Assembly (NCBI RefSeq): GCF_003115845.1
Contig: NZ_KZ819042.1
Coordinates: 1-36,349, forward strand
Reading direction: 5' to 3'
Source of the DNA: Brenneria roseae subsp. roseae
GTDB lineage: Bacteria; Pseudomonadota; Gammaproteobacteria; Enterobacterales; Enterobacteriaceae
DNA length: 36,349 nt
The notes beneath the pieces were generated by a model. It had not been told where the DNA came from. It did not search any database and was given only the letters and a program-made list of their open reading frames with translations. This document shows, piece by piece, positions 1 through 9,738 of the stretch (the first letter of the stretch is position 1; each line of letters starts with the position of its first letter). The position numbers and the translations under genes were made by a program.

Positions 1-162
1 CAGAATTGGTACTTACTCTGGAAGTTTGACTTAATGATGTGAGACGGCAGTCTATTTGAAAGATTTCAACGATGAATAACGGAAATTAATGCACAAAACA
101 CAGTGGTACTGCGGTGTCTCTGAGCATGGCGCTCAGGGCGTTGTCATCAGTCTGAGAGAGTT
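1..162. other. Left-edge intergenic stretch, no gene seen
   Basis: No supported coding region lies here; all three plus-strand frames hit stops within the first 45 bases. A 6-bp inverted repeat (CTGAGC, 5-base loop, GCTCAG) sits at about 120-136, just past the rep stop codon. It lacks a clear U-tract, so a terminator role for rep is only possible. In E. coli the neighbour on this side is gppA, transcribed towards rep; it may lie just outside the window. Confidence 0.4.
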
Positions 163-2184
163 CTACTCCCCCTTGGCTTTCGCCAACTGCGCGCGGATGC
201 TGGCCAGGTGGCTTTGTCCCTTCTGCATCCGTTCCTGAGCACTGACCACTTTCCGCTCGGTTTCCCAAATCAAATCATCCTGCGGTAACTCGAGCAGGAA
301 ACGGCTGGGTTCGGGACGTACCAATTCCCCGTACTGACGCCGCTCTTTGCACAGGGTAAATATCAGTTCGCGCTGAGCGCGGGTGATACCGACATACGCC
401 AGCCGCCGCTCTTCATCGACATTATCTTCATCAATGCTGCTTTGATGCGGCAGAAGCCCCTCTTCCATACCGACCAGAAACACATAGGGAAACTCGAGGC
501 CCTTTGAGGCGTGCAGCGTCATTAACTGCACCTGATCCAGCTCTTCTTCGTTTTCTCCCCGCTCCATCATATCCCGCAAGGTGAAACGCGTAACGACTTG
601 CGTCAGCGTCATGGGTTCATCCAAATCCGACCCTTCGAGCATTTCCGTCATCCAGCTAAAAAGCTGATTCACGTTTTTCATCCGCATTTCTGCGGCTTTG
701 GGGCTGGGCGAGGTTTCATACAACCAGCTTTCGTAATCCAGTCCGTGGATCAGATCGCGGACCGCCGCCACCGGTTCACGATCGGCCAGACGAGCGATAT
801 CTGACAGCCACTGCGTAAACCGTTGCAGGGATTCCAAGCCACGCCCGGTCAGCGATTGACCGAGCCCAAGGTCAAAACTGGCGTTAAACAGGCTTTTGTT
901 TCGCTGGTTCGCCCACTCTCCCAGCTTTTTCAATGTCGCCGGGCCAATCTCTCGCCGCGGCGTATTGACGATGCGCAAGAACGCGCTGTCGTCATCCGGA
1001 TTGGTTAAAACACGTAAATACGCCAGCAGATCCTTGATCTCGGGACGCGAGAAAAACGACGTGCCGCCAGAAATTCGGTAAGGGATCCGGTTCTGCATCA
1101 GCATTTTTTCAAACAGGCGTGACTGGTGATTGCCGCGATACAGAATGGCATAGTCGCCATACTGGGTCTTTTTAATGAAATGATGAGCGATCAGTTCGCC
1201 AACCACCCGTTCAGCCTCATGATCCTCGTTGTTGGCGGTAATCACTTTCAGCTCATCGCCATAGCCCAGCTCCGAGAACAGCCGTTTTTCAAACACATGC
1301 GGGTTGTTGGCAATCAGAATATTGGCCGCCTTCAGAATTCGGCCGGAAGAACGGTAGTTCTGCTCCAGCTTGATGACCTCCAGCTTCGGGAAATCCTGCT
1401 GTAACAGCACCAAATTCTGCGGACGGGCGCCACGCCAGGAATAAATCGACTGGTCGTCATCGCCCACCACGGTAAAACGTGCGCGGCTGCCCACCAGCAA
1501 TTTCACCAGTTCATACTGGCTGGTGTTGGTATCCTGATATTCATCCACCAGCAAATAGCGTAAGCGATTCTGCCAGCGTTCCCGTACTTCATCGTTACGT
1601 TTGAACAGCTGCGTCGGCAGCAGGATCAAATCGTCAAAATCCAATACGTTACAGGCGCGCAGATGGTCGTGATACAGCGAATAACAGTGAACAAACAGCT
1701 TATCGCGTTCAGAGCGCGCCATAGCAGCCGCACCGGCGGGATCGACAAGGTCGTTTTTCCAGCCTGAGATCGTTGACGTTAATTGCTGCAACAGCGTCTT
1801 ATCGTTTTCCAGCCACGGCTCCGTCAGCTCTTTCAGCAAAGCCATTTGATCCTGATCGTCAAACAGGGAAAAGTTGGCTTTCATCCCCAGCGCCGCATAC
1901 TCGCGTTTGATGATCTCCAACCCCAGCGTATGGAAGGTGGCGATCATCAGTCCGCGAGTTTCTTTGCGGCCCAGCGTTTGCGCGACTCGTTCCTTCATCT
2001 CGCGCGCGGCTTTATTGGTGAAGGTTACCGCGGCGATATGGCGGGCCTGATACCCGCACTGACGGATTAAATGCGCAATTTTATTGGTAATAACGCGTGT
2101 TTTACCCGAGCCGGCCCCCGCCAGCACCAGGCAAGGGCCGGTAACGAATTCGACTGCGTGTTGTTGGCTGGGGTTTAAACGCAT
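163..2184 (-). CDS. rep: ATP-dependent DNA helicase Rep
   Basis: Superfamily 1A 3'-to-5' DNA helicase that works at the replication fork to displace proteins from DNA and help restart stalled forks. The 673-residue product matches E. coli Rep along its whole length. Visible motifs are Walker A AGAGSGKT (residues 22-29, Lys28), Walker B DEYQDTN (about 214-220), the Q-containing motif [13 protein letters not shown], and motif VI VGITRAQ near the C-terminus. I chose the ATG at 2184 because the protein then begins MRLNP as in E. coli; a GTG five codons upstream (2199) is in frame but would add residues that E. coli Rep lacks. Rep and ppiC are divergent neighbours, as in E. coli. Confidence 0.97.
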   Translation of the reverse strand: MRLNPSQQHAVEFVTGPCLVLAGAGSGKTRVITNKIAHLIRQCGYQARHIAAVTFTNKAAREMKERVAQTLGRKETRGLMIATFHTLGLEIIKREYAALGMKANFSLFDDQDQMALLKELTEPWLENDKTLLQQLTSTISGWKNDLVDPAGAAAMARSERDKLFVHCYSLYHDHLRACNVLDFDDLILLPTQLFKRNDEVRERWQNRLRYLLVDEYQDTNTSQYELVKLLVGSRARFTVVGDDDQSIYSWRGARPQNLVLLQQDFPKLEVIKLEQNYRSSGRILKAANILIANNPHVFEKRLFSELGYGDELKVITANNEDHEAERVVGELIAHHFIKKTQYGDYAILYRGNHQSRLFEKMLMQNRIPYRISGGTSFFSRPEIKDLLAYLRVLTNPDDDSAFLRIVNTPRREIGPATLKKLGEWANQRNKSLFNASFDLGLGQSLTGRGLESLQRFTQWLSDIARLADREPVAAVRDLIHGLDYESWLYETSPSPKAAEMRMKNVNQLFSWMTEMLEGSDLDEPMTLTQVVTRFTLRDMMERGENEEELDQVQLMTLHASKGLEFPYVFLVGMEEGLLPHQSSIDEDNVDEERRLAYVGITRAQRELIFTLCKERRQYGELVRPEPSRFLLELPQDDLIWETERKVVSAQERMQKGQSHLASIRAQLAKAKGE

Positions 2185-2283
2185 AACGATATTGCTCACT
2201 CATCAAACGGAAAGGGATTGTAGCAGAAAGCAGAATCGATCTTGAGCGGGGATTTATTCATCACGGAAAGCACGTCGCAGTCC

Positions 2284-2303
2284 ACATCTGACGTTGCAGA
2301 TGT
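2284..2303 (+). other. Short hairpin upstream of ppiC
   Basis: A 7-bp inverted repeat (ACATCTG at 2284-2290, CAGATGT at 2297-2303) with a 6-base loop lies about 45 bases before the ppiC start. It could be a 5'UTR hairpin or an operator in the rep-ppiC divergent region. Nothing beyond the symmetry supports a function. Confidence 0.25.
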
Positions 2304-2347
2304 TACATTGCGCACAGGAATCTTCCTCTTAAATAAAGGTAACTATA

Positions 2348-2629
2348 ATGGCAAATACCGCAGCCGCACTGCATATTCTGGTCGATACCGAACAGCAGGC
2401 CAACGACATTCTGGCCCAGCTGGAGCAGGGGGCCGACTTTCAGAAACTGGCACAACAGTATTCCACCTGCCCGTCAAAACGTAACGGCGGCGATTTAGGT
2501 GAATTCCGCAAGGGTGATATGGTCCCCGCCTTTGATAAAGCAGTCTTTTCCTGCGAATTGCTGAAACCCGTTGGCCCGGTGAAAACCCAGTTCGGCTATC
2601 ATCTGATTAAGGTGTTGTACCGCAATTAA
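2348..2629 (+). CDS. ppiC: Peptidyl-prolyl cis-trans isomerase C (parvulin)
   Basis: Small cytoplasmic parvulin that catalyses cis-trans isomerisation of peptide bonds preceding proline. The 93-residue protein is a single rotamase domain of the same length as E. coli PpiC and shares the hallmark blocks AAALHILV (about 5-12), GGDLGEF (about 47-53), [12 protein letters not shown] (58-69) and [13 protein letters not shown] at the C-terminus. There is no signal peptide or membrane segment. The start is supported by AAGG about eight bases upstream of the ATG. In E. coli ppiC lies next to ilvC; here ilvC is about 14.5 kb away because put and other genes intervene. Confidence 0.97.
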   Translation: MANTAAALHILVDTEQQANDILAQLEQGADFQKLAQQYSTCPSKRNGGDLGEFRKGDMVPAFDKAVFSCELLKPVGPVKTQFGYHLIKVLYRN

Positions 2630-2642
2630 TCCCTTCTACACG

Positions 2643-2676
2643 CCTTGCCGGACGCAACGGCCATTGCCCGGCAAGG
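2643..2676. terminator. Inverted repeat between convergent ppiC and putA
   Basis: A perfect 9-bp inverted repeat (CCTTGCCGG at 2643-2651, CCGGCAAGG at 2668-2676) with a 16-base loop sits in the 62-bp gap between convergent genes. It resembles REP-type palindromes and could protect or terminate both transcripts. There is no strong T-run on either side, so factor-independent termination would be weak. Confidence 0.5.
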
Positions 2677-2691
2677 ATACCTCACCGTAAC

Positions 2692-5600
2692 CTAGCCGAT
2701 TGTCATCAGGCTGGCGTTGCCTCCCGCAGCAGCGGTATTAATACTCAGCGAACGTTCATACAGCAGTCGCTCCAGCGAGATATGGATCTCACCGCGAGTA
2801 AAGCCCTGTACGGAAACAATCGGGCCACGACGTTCCGCAAGCTGTTGGTTCAGTTGGCGCAATTGATCCGCATCGCCATGATAGATCGCCGCATCAAATA
2901 TCCGATCGTCTTGCTGCCAGTCCTGACTGAACTGAATTCGCGATTGAACAACACCCGGTAAACGGCGATACAGCGTCTGCAATAATGACGTATCCGTCCA
3001 CAGCACGCGTCCTCCCGTTGCCAACACCGCGGCCAGTTGAATCAGCGCATCCTCGTCGTTGTCCGCCAGACACAACACGCGTTCACGCGGCACCAGCGTA
3101 TAGGCATTGCGTTCCCCCGTCGGCCCCGGCAGCAGACGCGTGGTGCCCCCCAATCCATGCGCCGCATACTGCTGGCATATCACCGCCAACTCGCGATGAT
3201 GCCCGGCAATCGCCCATTTTTCCAAAGCCCCCAACGCCGTCAATAACGTCTCTCGCACGCTGGCATCCACGGTTTGCTCACGATCCTGATGGGCCAGTCC
3301 ATTCAGCACCGCATCATCCGGTTTGTGTGACAACAGCCGATACAGATAAAGCGGTCCGCCCGCTTTCGGCCCGGTACCAGAGAGTCCTTCCCCGCCAAAT
3401 GGCTGAACGCCGACCACGGCGCCCACCATATTGCGGTTGACATATTGATTGCCCACTCTGGCGTTACCGGTCACGCGCGCGATGGTTTCGTCAATACGCG
3501 TGTGCAAACCCAGCGTCAAACCGTACCCTGCCGCATTAATCTGTTCGATCAGCGCGTTGAGATGTTGGCTTTGATACCGCACAACGTGCAATACCGGGCC
3601 AAACACCTCTTGTTGCAGTTCGTCTACGCTTTGCAACTCGATAAGCGTCGGTTTGACGAACGCTCCCCGCGACCATTGCTGTTCATCCTGCGGCGGTGAT
3701 GCTGGCTGGAACACCTCGCGTCCCTTCGCCCGCATACGCTGAATATGCCGTTCAATAGACTGTTTCGCATCCGCATCAATCAGCGGACCAATATCGGTGG
3801 ACAAACGTTCCGGGTTGCCCATCCGGCATTCGGCCATCGCCCCACGCAGCATTTGCAGCGTATGATCCGCGACCTCCTCCTGAATACACAGAATACGCAA
3901 TGCCGAACAGCGCTGACCGGCACTGTCAAATGCAGAAGCGACGACATCGTTAACCACCTGCTCGGTCAGCGCGGAGGAATCAACGATCATGGCATTCAAC
4001 CCGCCGGTTTCGGCAATCAGCGGCGTAAGACGCCCCTGCGGATCCAGCCGTCCGGCGATGCTGCGTTGCAGCAGAGCGGCGACGTCGGTCGATCCGGTAA
4101 ACATGACGCCCCGCACCCGGCTGTCATTGACCAGCGCGGCGCCCACGGTTTCCCCCCGCCCCGGCAACAATTGCAATACGCCGGCAGGTACGCCCGCCTC
4201 CAGCAGGATACGCACGGCCTGAGCCGCAATCAGCGGAGTTTGTTCGGCGGGTTTCGCCAGAACGCTGTTACCCGCCGCCAGCGCGGCGGCAATCTGTCCG
4301 GTAAAAATTGCCAACGGGAAATTCCACGGGCTAATGCAAACCACCGGCCCCAGCGGCCGATGGGAATCATTGGCAAACGTTTCGCGTACCTGAGCGGCGT
4401 AATAGCGTAAGAAATCAACCGCCTCACGCACTTCGGCAATCCCATTGCCGAACGTTTTACCGGCTTCGCGAACCAATAACCCCAGCAGTTGCTGCAACTG
4501 ACTTTCCATCATATCGGCCGCCTTGTTCAGTACGCCTGCACGCTCTGCTGGCGGTGTGGCAAACCAGATCGCTGCGGCCTTGACGGAGGCTTCCAGCGCC
4601 CGGGCAACATCCCGGTCGCTGGCTTCACGCACATATCCCACGATGTCACGCGACTCAGCAGGATTGAGCACGGGTTTTGCCGCTTCCGGTTCAGATTCGC
4701 CGTCAATTACCGGCGCGGCTTGCCAGAGCAGTGCCGCGCTGGTCAGCAACGCGCTGGATAGTGAAGCAAGACGGTGTTCATTGGACAGGTCGAGCCCGCT
4801 GGCGTTATGCCGCGCATCGCCGTACAAATGGCGGGGTAAAGGAATTCGGGGATGCGGAAGGCCGATTCGACCTTCCGCCGCCGCCAGCGCGGCTACGTCG
4901 CTGATGGGATCGGCCACCAGTTTCTCAAGCGGCAGGGTCGAATCGGCAATACGGTTCACAAAGGAAGTATTGGCGCCATTTTCCAGCAGACGGCGCACCA
5001 GATAGGCCAGTAGCGTTTCATGCGTTCCGACCGGCGCATAAATGCGGCACGGACGATTCAGTTTTCCTTCGGCAACCTTGCCCACCACCTGTTCATAAAG
5101 CGGTTCACCCATGCCGTGCAGACATTGGAATTCGTACTGGCCGGGGTAATAATTGTTGCCAGCCAGATGGTAAACCGCACTTAAGGTTTGTGCGTTATGC
5201 GTGGCGAACTGGGGATAAATCAGGTTGGGCGCCGCCAGTAATTTACGCGCACAGGCCAGATAGGACACATCGGTATACACCTTGCGGGTATAGACCGGAT
5301 AGCCTTCAAGTCCATCAACCTGCGCGCGTTTGATTTCACTGTCCCAATAGGCGCCTTTCACCAGACGAATCATCAGACGTCGATGGCTGCGCTGGGCCAT
5401 GTCGATGATGGCATCAATGACAAACGGGCAACGTTTCTGGTAAGCCTGAATGACAAATCCAATGCCATTCCAGCCAGCCAACTGTGGCTCAAAACAGAGT
5501 TTTTCCAGCAGATCGAGGGAGATCTCCAGTCGATCCGCCTCTTCCGCATCGATATTAATCCCAATGTCATACTGGCGGGCCTGTAATGTGAGCGACAACA

Positions 5601-6663
5601 GACGTGGATACAACTCTTCCATCACCCGCTCATATTGCGCCCGGCTATAGCGGGGATGCAGGGCGGACAGCTTGATGGAAATGCCCGGTCCCTCATAGAT
5701 GCCCCGGCCATTGGATGCTTTTCCGATGGCATGAATCGCCTGGCTGTAAGACGCCAGATAAGCGGCGGCATCCTTCTCCGTTAGCGCCGCTTCCCCGAGC
5801 ATGTCATAGGAATAGCGGAATCCCTGCGCCTCCAGTTTGCGGGCATTCGCCAACGCTTCAGCAATGTTTTCGCCTGTCACAAACTGCTCGCCCATCAGAC
5901 GCATCGCCATATCCACGCCTTTACGAATCAACGGTTCACCGCTTTTTCCAATGATCCGGTTCAGTGAATTCGACAGGTTCGCCTCATTGTGCGTGGCAAC
6001 CAGCTTACCGGTGAATAACAGTCCCCAGGTCGCGGCGTTAACAAACAGCGATGTGCTGCGACCAAGATGCGCACGCCAGTCGCCGGTACTGATTTTATCG
6101 CGAATCAGCGCATCACGCGTGGGCCTGTCGGGAATGCGCAGCAATGCTTCAGCCAGGCACATCAGCGCCACGCCTTCCTGAGAAGAAAGTGAAAATTCCT
6201 GTAGTAATCCCTGTACCATGCCAGCACGCCCGGTGGCGCCTTTTTGTCCTCGCAGGCGCTCCGCCAGGCGATGGGCCATTTTCTGCGTCAATTGCGCCAT
6301 TTCCGCCGGAAGTTTTACCTGTTCAAGTAATATCGGCACCAGTTCGGTTTCAGGACGACGATAAGAAGAAGTGATGGCGGCACGAATAACGGACTGGGCT
6401 AGTACCTGTTCTGCAAAATCAAGAAAGGGTTGATGGGTTTCTTCTTCCTGAGATTGCGGCATAATCTCTTCCGCTTCAATTTGGCTGAACGCAGCCGGTT
6501 GTGGTATCTCTGGAGTGTCGGTGCCACTTTCGAGGCGTTCGAGATAATTAAAAATGGCCTGTTTGATAAGCCAGTGCGGCGTGCGATCGATCCGCTGTGC
6601 CGCTGCTTTGATCCGGTCACGCATTGCCTCGTCGAGTTTTACACCCATCGTGGTAGAACCCAT
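2692..6663 (-). CDS. putA: Trifunctional PutA: proline dehydrogenase, P5C dehydrogenase and put repressor
   Basis: Oxidises proline to glutamate in two steps and represses the put genes when proline is absent. The 1323-residue protein matches E. coli PutA (1320 aa) throughout. An N-terminal ribbon-helix-helix DNA-binding domain (about 1-50, starting [11 protein letters not shown]) is followed by the FAD proline dehydrogenase domain (about 260-615, with the signature [19 protein letters not shown]) and the aldehyde dehydrogenase domain (about 650-1140). The latter shows the catalytic glutamate in IAETGG and the catalytic cysteine in [10 protein letters not shown] (about 920). The open frame extends 105 codons upstream, but the ATG at 6663 is preceded by AGGAG and gives the conserved start. 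It is divergent from putP, and the operators lie between them. Confidence 0.97.
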   Translation of the reverse strand: MGSTTMGVKLDEAMRDRIKAAAQRIDRTPHWLIKQAIFNYLERLESGTDTPEIPQPAAFSQIEAEEIMPQSQEEETHQPFLDFAEQVLAQSVIRAAITSSYRRPETELVPILLEQVKLPAEMAQLTQKMAHRLAERLRGQKGATGRAGMVQGLLQEFSLSSQEGVALMCLAEALLRIPDRPTRDALIRDKISTGDWRAHLGRSTSLFVNAATWGLLFTGKLVATHNEANLSNSLNRIIGKSGEPLIRKGVDMAMRLMGEQFVTGENIAEALANARKLEAQGFRYSYDMLGEAALTEKDAAAYLASYSQAIHAIGKASNGRGIYEGPGISIKLSALHPRYSRAQYERVMEELYPRLLSLTLQARQYDIGINIDAEEADRLEISLDLLEKLCFEPQLAGWNGIGFVIQAYQKRCPFVIDAIIDMAQRSHRRLMIRLVKGAYWDSEIKRAQVDGLEGYPVYTRKVYTDVSYLACARKLLAAPNLIYPQFATHNAQTLSAVYHLAGNNYYPGQYEFQCLHGMGEPLYEQVVGKVAEGKLNRPCRIYAPVGTHETLLAYLVRRLLENGANTSFVNRIADSTLPLEKLVADPISDVAALAAAEGRIGLPHPRIPLPRHLYGDARHNASGLDLSNEHRLASLSSALLTSAALLWQAAPVIDGESEPEAAKPVLNPAESRDIVGYVREASDRDVARALEASVKAAAIWFATPPAERAGVLNKAADMMESQLQQLLGLLVREAGKTFGNGIAEVREAVDFLRYYAAQVRETFANDSHRPLGPVVCISPWNFPLAIFTGQIAAALAAGNSVLAKPAEQTPLIAAQAVRILLEAGVPAGVLQLLPGRGETVGAALVNDSRVRGVMFTGSTDVAALLQRSIAGRLDPQGRLTPLIAETGGLNAMIVDSSALTEQVVNDVVASAFDSAGQRCSALRILCIQEEVADHTLQMLRGAMAECRMGNPERLSTDIGPLIDADAKQSIERHIQRMRAKGREVFQPASPPQDEQQWSRGAFVKPTLIELQSVDELQQEVFGPVLHVVRYQSQHLNALIEQINAAGYGLTLGLHTRIDETIARVTGNARVGNQYVNRNMVGAVVGVQPFGGEGLSGTGPKAGGPLYLYRLLSHKPDDAVLNGLAHQDREQTVDASVRETLLTALGALEKWAIAGHHRELAVICQQYAAHGLGGTTRLLPGPTGERNAYTLVPRERVLCLADNDEDALIQLAAVLATGGRVLWTDTSLLQTLYRRLPGVVQSRIQFSQDWQQDDRIFDAAIYHGDADQLRQLNQQLAERRGPIVSVQGFTRGEIHISLERLLYERSLSINTAAAGGNASLMTIG

Positions 6664-6717
6664 TCGCCCCACTCCTGTGATTGAAAAGGACACATAGCCA
6701 ACGTCAATATCGATCAC

Positions 6718-6763
6718 GTTGCAACTTTGTGCAACCTTGTTAACAAATGTAGTCGGTTGCAAC
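6718..6763. promoter_or_regulatory. PutA operator cluster (GTTGCA motifs)
   Basis: E. coli PutA binds GTTGCA through its ribbon-helix-helix domain. Three clusters occur here: the palindrome GTTGCAAC at 6718-6725, TGCAAC at 6730-6735, and GTTGCAAC at 6756-6763 (within the 10-bp palindrome 6755-6764). Counting both strands this gives five copies of the motif in 46 bases. The palindrome TTGTTAACAA (6737-6746) sits between them. The cluster lies 55-100 bases upstream of putA and about 155-200 upstream of putP, so it can control both. Confidence 0.75.
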
Positions 6764-6916
6764 CTACAGGCATCTGCATCTCCAATAGATTGCCAATACC
6801 GGCAGTAGCATGAAAAATGAAAGCCGTATCTGCGCCTCGTTCCGGCCAGAGTAATAAATACAACACACACCGCCGCCGTGAAGGGTGTGCGAATAATAAT
6901 GAAAGTGGAGAATTGA

Positions 6917-8401
6917 ATGACAATGAGCACACCAATGCTGGTGACGTTTCTGGTGTATATCCTTGGGATGGTACTCATCGGCCTGTTCGCCTATCGCGCC
7001 ACCAATAGTTTTGGCGATTACATTCTGGGCGGACGTAAAATGGGAAGCGTGGTGACGGCGCTCTCAGCCGGCGCATCAGACATGAGCGGTTGGCTTCTGA
7101 TGGGATTGCCTGGCGCCGTCTTCATCTCCGGCATCTCTGAAAGCTGGATCGCCATCGGCCTGACGATCGGAGCCTACCTTAACTGGAAATGGGTGGCCGG
7201 CCGTTTACGCGTTCATACCGAAGTCAACCATAACGCGCTGACGCTGCCAGATTACTTTACTCACCGTTTTGAAGACACCAGCAAATTACTGCGGGTGATT
7301 TCCGCGCTGATTATTCTGATATTTTTCACTATTTACTGCGCCTCTGGCGTCGTGGCCGGCGCCCGTCTGTTCGAAAGCACCTTTGATATGAGCTATGACA
7401 CTGCGTTATGGGCCGGCGCCGCCGCGACCATCGCCTATACGTTTATCGGCGGATTTCTGGCGGTGAGCTGGACGGATACGGTACAAGCCAGCCTGATGAT
7501 CTTCGCCCTGATCCTGACGCCCGTGATGGTAATCCTGTCGCTGGGCAATATTGATACCTCGCTGATGGTGATTGAAGCGAACAATCCCGCCAATCTGGAT
7601 ATGTTTAAGGGTCTGAATTTCGTCGCCATCATTTCACTGATGGGCTGGGGTCTTGGTTACTTCGGACAGCCTCATATCCTGGCGCGCTTTATGGCCGCGG
7701 ATTCTCATCACACCATTCACAGCGCACGCCGTATCAGTATGACCTGGATGATCCTGTGTCTGGCGGGAGCGGTGGCCGTCGGCTTCTTCGGCATTGCCTA
7801 CTTTACCAACCACCCGGAACAAGCGGGTAACGTGTCGCAAAACAGTGAGCGTGTGTTTATTGAACTCTCGATGCTGTTGTTCAACCCGTGGATTGCCGGC
7901 GTTCTGCTGTCGGCGATCCTGGCGGCGGTCATGAGCACCTTAAGCTGCCAGCTTCTGGTCTGCTCCAGCGCGATCACCGAGGATTTATACCGTCCATTTT
8001 TACGCCCCAAAGCCACGCAGAAAGAGCTGGTGTGGGTCGGCAGGGCGATGGTGCTGCTGGTGGCGGCCATCGCCATCATCCTGTCGGCAAACCCGGAGAA
8101 TCGCGTGCTGGGGCTGGTCAGCTATGCCTGGGCCGGTTTCGGCGCGGCTTTCGGTCCGGTGATCCTGATTTCCCTGCTGTGGTCGCGGATGACCCGCAAC
8201 GGCGCGCTGCTCGGGATGATTGTCGGCGCAGCGACCGTGCTAATCTGGAAACAGTATGGCTGGCTGGGGCTGTATGAAATCATCCCCGGTTTTGTGTTTG
8301 GCAGCCTGACCATTTTTGTCGTCAGTCTGCTAGGCCGTGCGCCATCTCCAGCGATTACCGAGCGTTTCAATAAAGCGGAAGCGGAATTCAAATCGATCTG
8401 A
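6917..8401 (+). CDS. putP: Sodium/proline symporter PutP
   Basis: Inner-membrane sodium:solute symporter (SSS family, LeuT fold, 13 transmembrane segments expected) that imports proline for PutA. The 494-residue product is close to E. coli PutP (502 aa) and is shorter only at the C-terminus. Conserved sodium/proline site residues are visible: SAGASDMSGW near 49-58, with Asp55, and the core-helix motif AVMSTLSCQLLVCSS near 340. The start MTMSTPML aligns with E. coli MAISTPML, and GGAG lies about six bases upstream of the ATG. It is divergent from putA and likely derepressed by proline through PutA. Confidence 0.97.
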   Translation: MTMSTPMLVTFLVYILGMVLIGLFAYRATNSFGDYILGGRKMGSVVTALSAGASDMSGWLLMGLPGAVFISGISESWIAIGLTIGAYLNWKWVAGRLRVHTEVNHNALTLPDYFTHRFEDTSKLLRVISALIILIFFTIYCASGVVAGARLFESTFDMSYDTALWAGAAATIAYTFIGGFLAVSWTDTVQASLMIFALILTPVMVILSLGNIDTSLMVIEANNPANLDMFKGLNFVAIISLMGWGLGYFGQPHILARFMAADSHHTIHSARRISMTWMILCLAGAVAVGFFGIAYFTNHPEQAGNVSQNSERVFIELSMLLFNPWIAGVLLSAILAAVMSTLSCQLLVCSSAITEDLYRPFLRPKATQKELVWVGRAMVLLVAAIAIILSANPENRVLGLVSYAWAGFGAAFGPVILISLLWSRMTRNGALLGMIVGAATVLIWKQYGWLGLYEIIPGFVFGSLTIFVVSLLGRAPSPAITERFNKAEAEFKSI

Positions 8402-8408
8402 TCGCGAC

Positions 8409-8428
8409 AGGCGCCGTTCGCGGCGCCT
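8409..8428 (+). terminator. putP terminator hairpin with UUCG loop
   Basis: A perfect 8-bp GC-rich stem (AGGCGCCG at 8409-8416, CGGCGCCT at 8421-8428) closes a TTCG tetraloop eight bases after the putP stop. The tail (TGATCGTCT) is only weakly T-rich, so this is a probable rather than certain intrinsic terminator. Confidence 0.6.
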
Positions 8429-8443
8429 TGATCGTCTGGCGGA

Positions 8444-8503
8444 TCCCCCACCCCAGACAACCAAACGGGGGAGACGGCGTGTTACTTCCCCTTCACCTCC
8501 CCC
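8444..8503 (+). other. Three-part C/G/C tract with alternative pairings
   Basis: TCCCCC (8444-8449), GGGGGA (8467-8472) and TCCCCC (8498-8503) allow two mutually exclusive hairpins that share the middle G tract. The stretch lies after the putP terminator and before the CRP-like site. It would matter in RNA only if transcription from putP reads through. Function unknown. Confidence 0.25.
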
Positions 8504-8555
8504 GCCCCGGCATGATTCATCCGTTTCCCGGCGATATCGTTACTCACTGAAATTA

Positions 8556-8571
8556 TGTGGTCTGGATCACT
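8556..8571. promoter_or_regulatory. CRP-cAMP binding site upstream of the nine-gene operon
   Basis: TGTGG-TCTGGA-TCACT matches the CRP symmetric consensus (TGTGATCTAGATCACA) at 13 of 16 positions, with both TGTG and TCAC cores intact and the correct 6-base spacer. Its centre is about 128 bases before the first start codon and 31 bases (about three helical turns) upstream of the centre of a perfect dyad. This suggests catabolite-controlled activation of the downstream operon. Confidence 0.65.
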
Positions 8572-8584
8572 AATGCCTTCCGGA

Positions 8585-8604
8585 TTTCCACTTTGAAGTG
8601 GAAA
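8585..8604. promoter_or_regulatory. Perfect 9-bp dyad, candidate operator for the PRD regulator
   Basis: TTTCCACTT (8585-8593) and AAGTGGAAA (8596-8604) form a perfect inverted repeat around a 2-base centre, about 90 bases before the first gene of the operon. Operators of MtlR-type activators are similar dyads, and the operon ends with a gene for such a regulator (14222-16144), so this is the best candidate for its binding site. The link is inferred from position and symmetry only. Confidence 0.5.
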
Positions 8605-8691
8605 ACAACTCGCTACAAACCCTTCTTCTCTGGCGGTAGTGTGCATTCAACACCATTAAATCAGATACGACATGTGAATAACGGAGCGGTA

Positions 8692-9015
8692 ATGAACAAA
8701 ACCGGGAGTCGTGAAGCAGAGCAAAGCGAACAACTCGCCGATCGGATGTTGGTATGGATCGGCGAATTACTCAAACGCCATAACATCACCCCGAATGGGG
8801 TGCAGAAACAGATGCTGGTATCCCATGTACGGGCGATGGCGCACCGGTCGGTGACCGGCGAACCGCTGCCGGACGTGGAGGCCAACCTGTTCGAAGAGAT
8901 TTCTGCCGACTCCATGCGTCTGGCGCGTGAAGTCGTGATGGAATTTGGCAATCTTCCCGATGAAGAGGCCTGGCTGCTGTCGGTCCACTTCGAAGTGGCA
9001 AAAGAGAACCTTTAA
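8692..9015 (+). CDS. Stand-alone PRD-domain protein (EF_0829/AHA_3910 type)
   Basis: A 107-residue soluble protein that is essentially one PTS regulation domain (PRD), without DNA-binding or enzyme domains. PRDs are helical modules whose histidines are phosphorylated by HPr or EII proteins. Candidate phosphorylation histidines are His45 (LVSHVRAM), His51 and His99 (LLSVHFEV). The start is the ATG at 8692 with GGAG six bases upstream; an in-frame upstream start at 8557 would add unrelated residues and overlaps the CRP-like site. It is the first gene of the nine-gene operon, 17 bases before the SFCGS gene. As I recall, it corresponds to a named but uncharacterised family found only in this cluster. 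A role as PTS-responsive partner of the operon regulator or transporter is inference. Confidence 0.75.
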   Translation: MNKTGSREAEQSEQLADRMLVWIGELLKRHNITPNGVQKQMLVSHVRAMAHRSVTGEPLPDVEANLFEEISADSMRLAREVVMEFGNLPDEEAWLLSVHFEVAKENL

Positions 9016-9032
9016 CTGTTCAGGAGTGAGTG

Positions 9033-9395
9033 ATGGAGAAAATTACCGTAGTCATTGGCGATCGTCTGGGAAAAGGTCAGAAAGTCGCGGCCGGCGTCGA
9101 GAAAGCGGGTGGCCGTGCGGTGGTCGTGCCCGGCATGGCCGCTGATATGAAGCTCGGCGATGTAATGAAAGTGGAAAACGCCACCTTCGGTATCTCCTTC
9201 TGCGGCAGCGGCGGCGCAGGGGCGATCACGGCGCAGAATAAGCATGGCTACAAAGCCAGATACGGCATGCGTTCGGTCGAGGAAGGCGTAACGGCTATCA
9301 ACGACGGCTGCAACGTGCTGGGCTTTGGCTTTATGGACAAAGAAGAGCTGGGTGAGCGTCTGGTAGAAGCCTGGAAGAAGAAATACGGTGCCTGA
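9033..9395 (+). CDS. Glycine-rich SFCGS family protein
   Basis: A 120-residue soluble protein of unknown function with the diagnostic motif SFCGS (residues 55-59) running into GGAGA. It begins as a beta-strand (EKITVVIGD), so a small alpha/beta fold is likely, and the conserved Cys57 in a glycine-rich loop could be a ligand or phosphoryl site. That is speculation by analogy with small EIIB proteins. The ATG at 9033 follows AGGAG by six bases; a GTG one codon earlier is in frame but has worse spacing. The gene lies between the PRD protein and DUF4312 and ends two bases before the next ATG, so the products are probably made together. I recall the family as EF_0830/AHA_3911 in the same gene order. 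Confidence 0.8.
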   Translation: MEKITVVIGDRLGKGQKVAAGVEKAGGRAVVVPGMAADMKLGDVMKVENATFGISFCGSGGAGAITAQNKHGYKARYGMRSVEEGVTAINDGCNVLGFGFMDKEELGERLVEAWKKKYGA

Positions 9396-9397
9396 CC

Positions 9398-9697
9398 ATG
9401 AAAACGCAATTTACCACCACGGTTAGGGTTCGCGGCAAGGGGGAGACCAAGACCAGAGCCTTTGCCGACGCGCTGAACCACGTTCAGGCAACGGTTATGC
9501 AGTCTTCCCCTCACATTTTACTGCGTATTGAGCCACAGGATGTGCAGGTTGCTCATGCGCGTGAAGCGGTGCGTAAAGAGGCGTTTCTGTTTTTCTTTCT
9601 GCGCCGGGAACGACGCACATTCAGCGTCGAGCTGGATGTCACCGTCAACGTGACGGCCATTAATCTCGATAACGTGGATTTTGTCACGCAAACCTGA
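9398..9697 (+). CDS. DUF4312 family protein
   Basis: A 99-residue protein without a signal peptide or clear membrane helix. It is predicted to be beta-rich (TTTVRVRGKG at the start, TFSVELDVTVNVTAINL near the end) with a central basic/aromatic patch FLFFFLRRERR (about 63-73). Its start follows the SFCGS stop by two bases with only a weak ribosome site, which suggests translational coupling. Length and position fit DUF4312 (EF_0831/AHA_3912 in my recollection). The function is unknown; because it sits immediately before two membrane proteins, I infer that it is a soluble subunit of a membrane complex. Confidence 0.75.
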   Translation: MKTQFTTTVRVRGKGETKTRAFADALNHVQATVMQSSPHILLRIEPQDVQVAHAREAVRKEAFLFFFLRRERRTFSVELDVTVNVTAINLDNVDFVTQT

Positions 9698-9738
9698 CTG
9701 TTTAAACGACAAGTTGTTCAACATGAAAGGGCTGGCTG

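Noticed and set aside
3745-4410. 221-codon plus-strand open frame
   Set aside because: Shadow within putA on the opposite strand; no family resemblance.
6664-6978. N-terminal extension of putA (105 codons)
   Set aside because: The extension is unlike PutA and runs through the PutA operator cluster. The ATG at 6663 has AGGAG and gives the conserved start.
8599-8613. Possible sigma-54 promoter (GG-N10-GC) before the nine-gene operon
   Set aside because: Only the GG and GC doublets fit; the rest of TGGCAC/TTGC is absent. The operon regulator has no AAA+ domain, so sigma-54 control is not expected.
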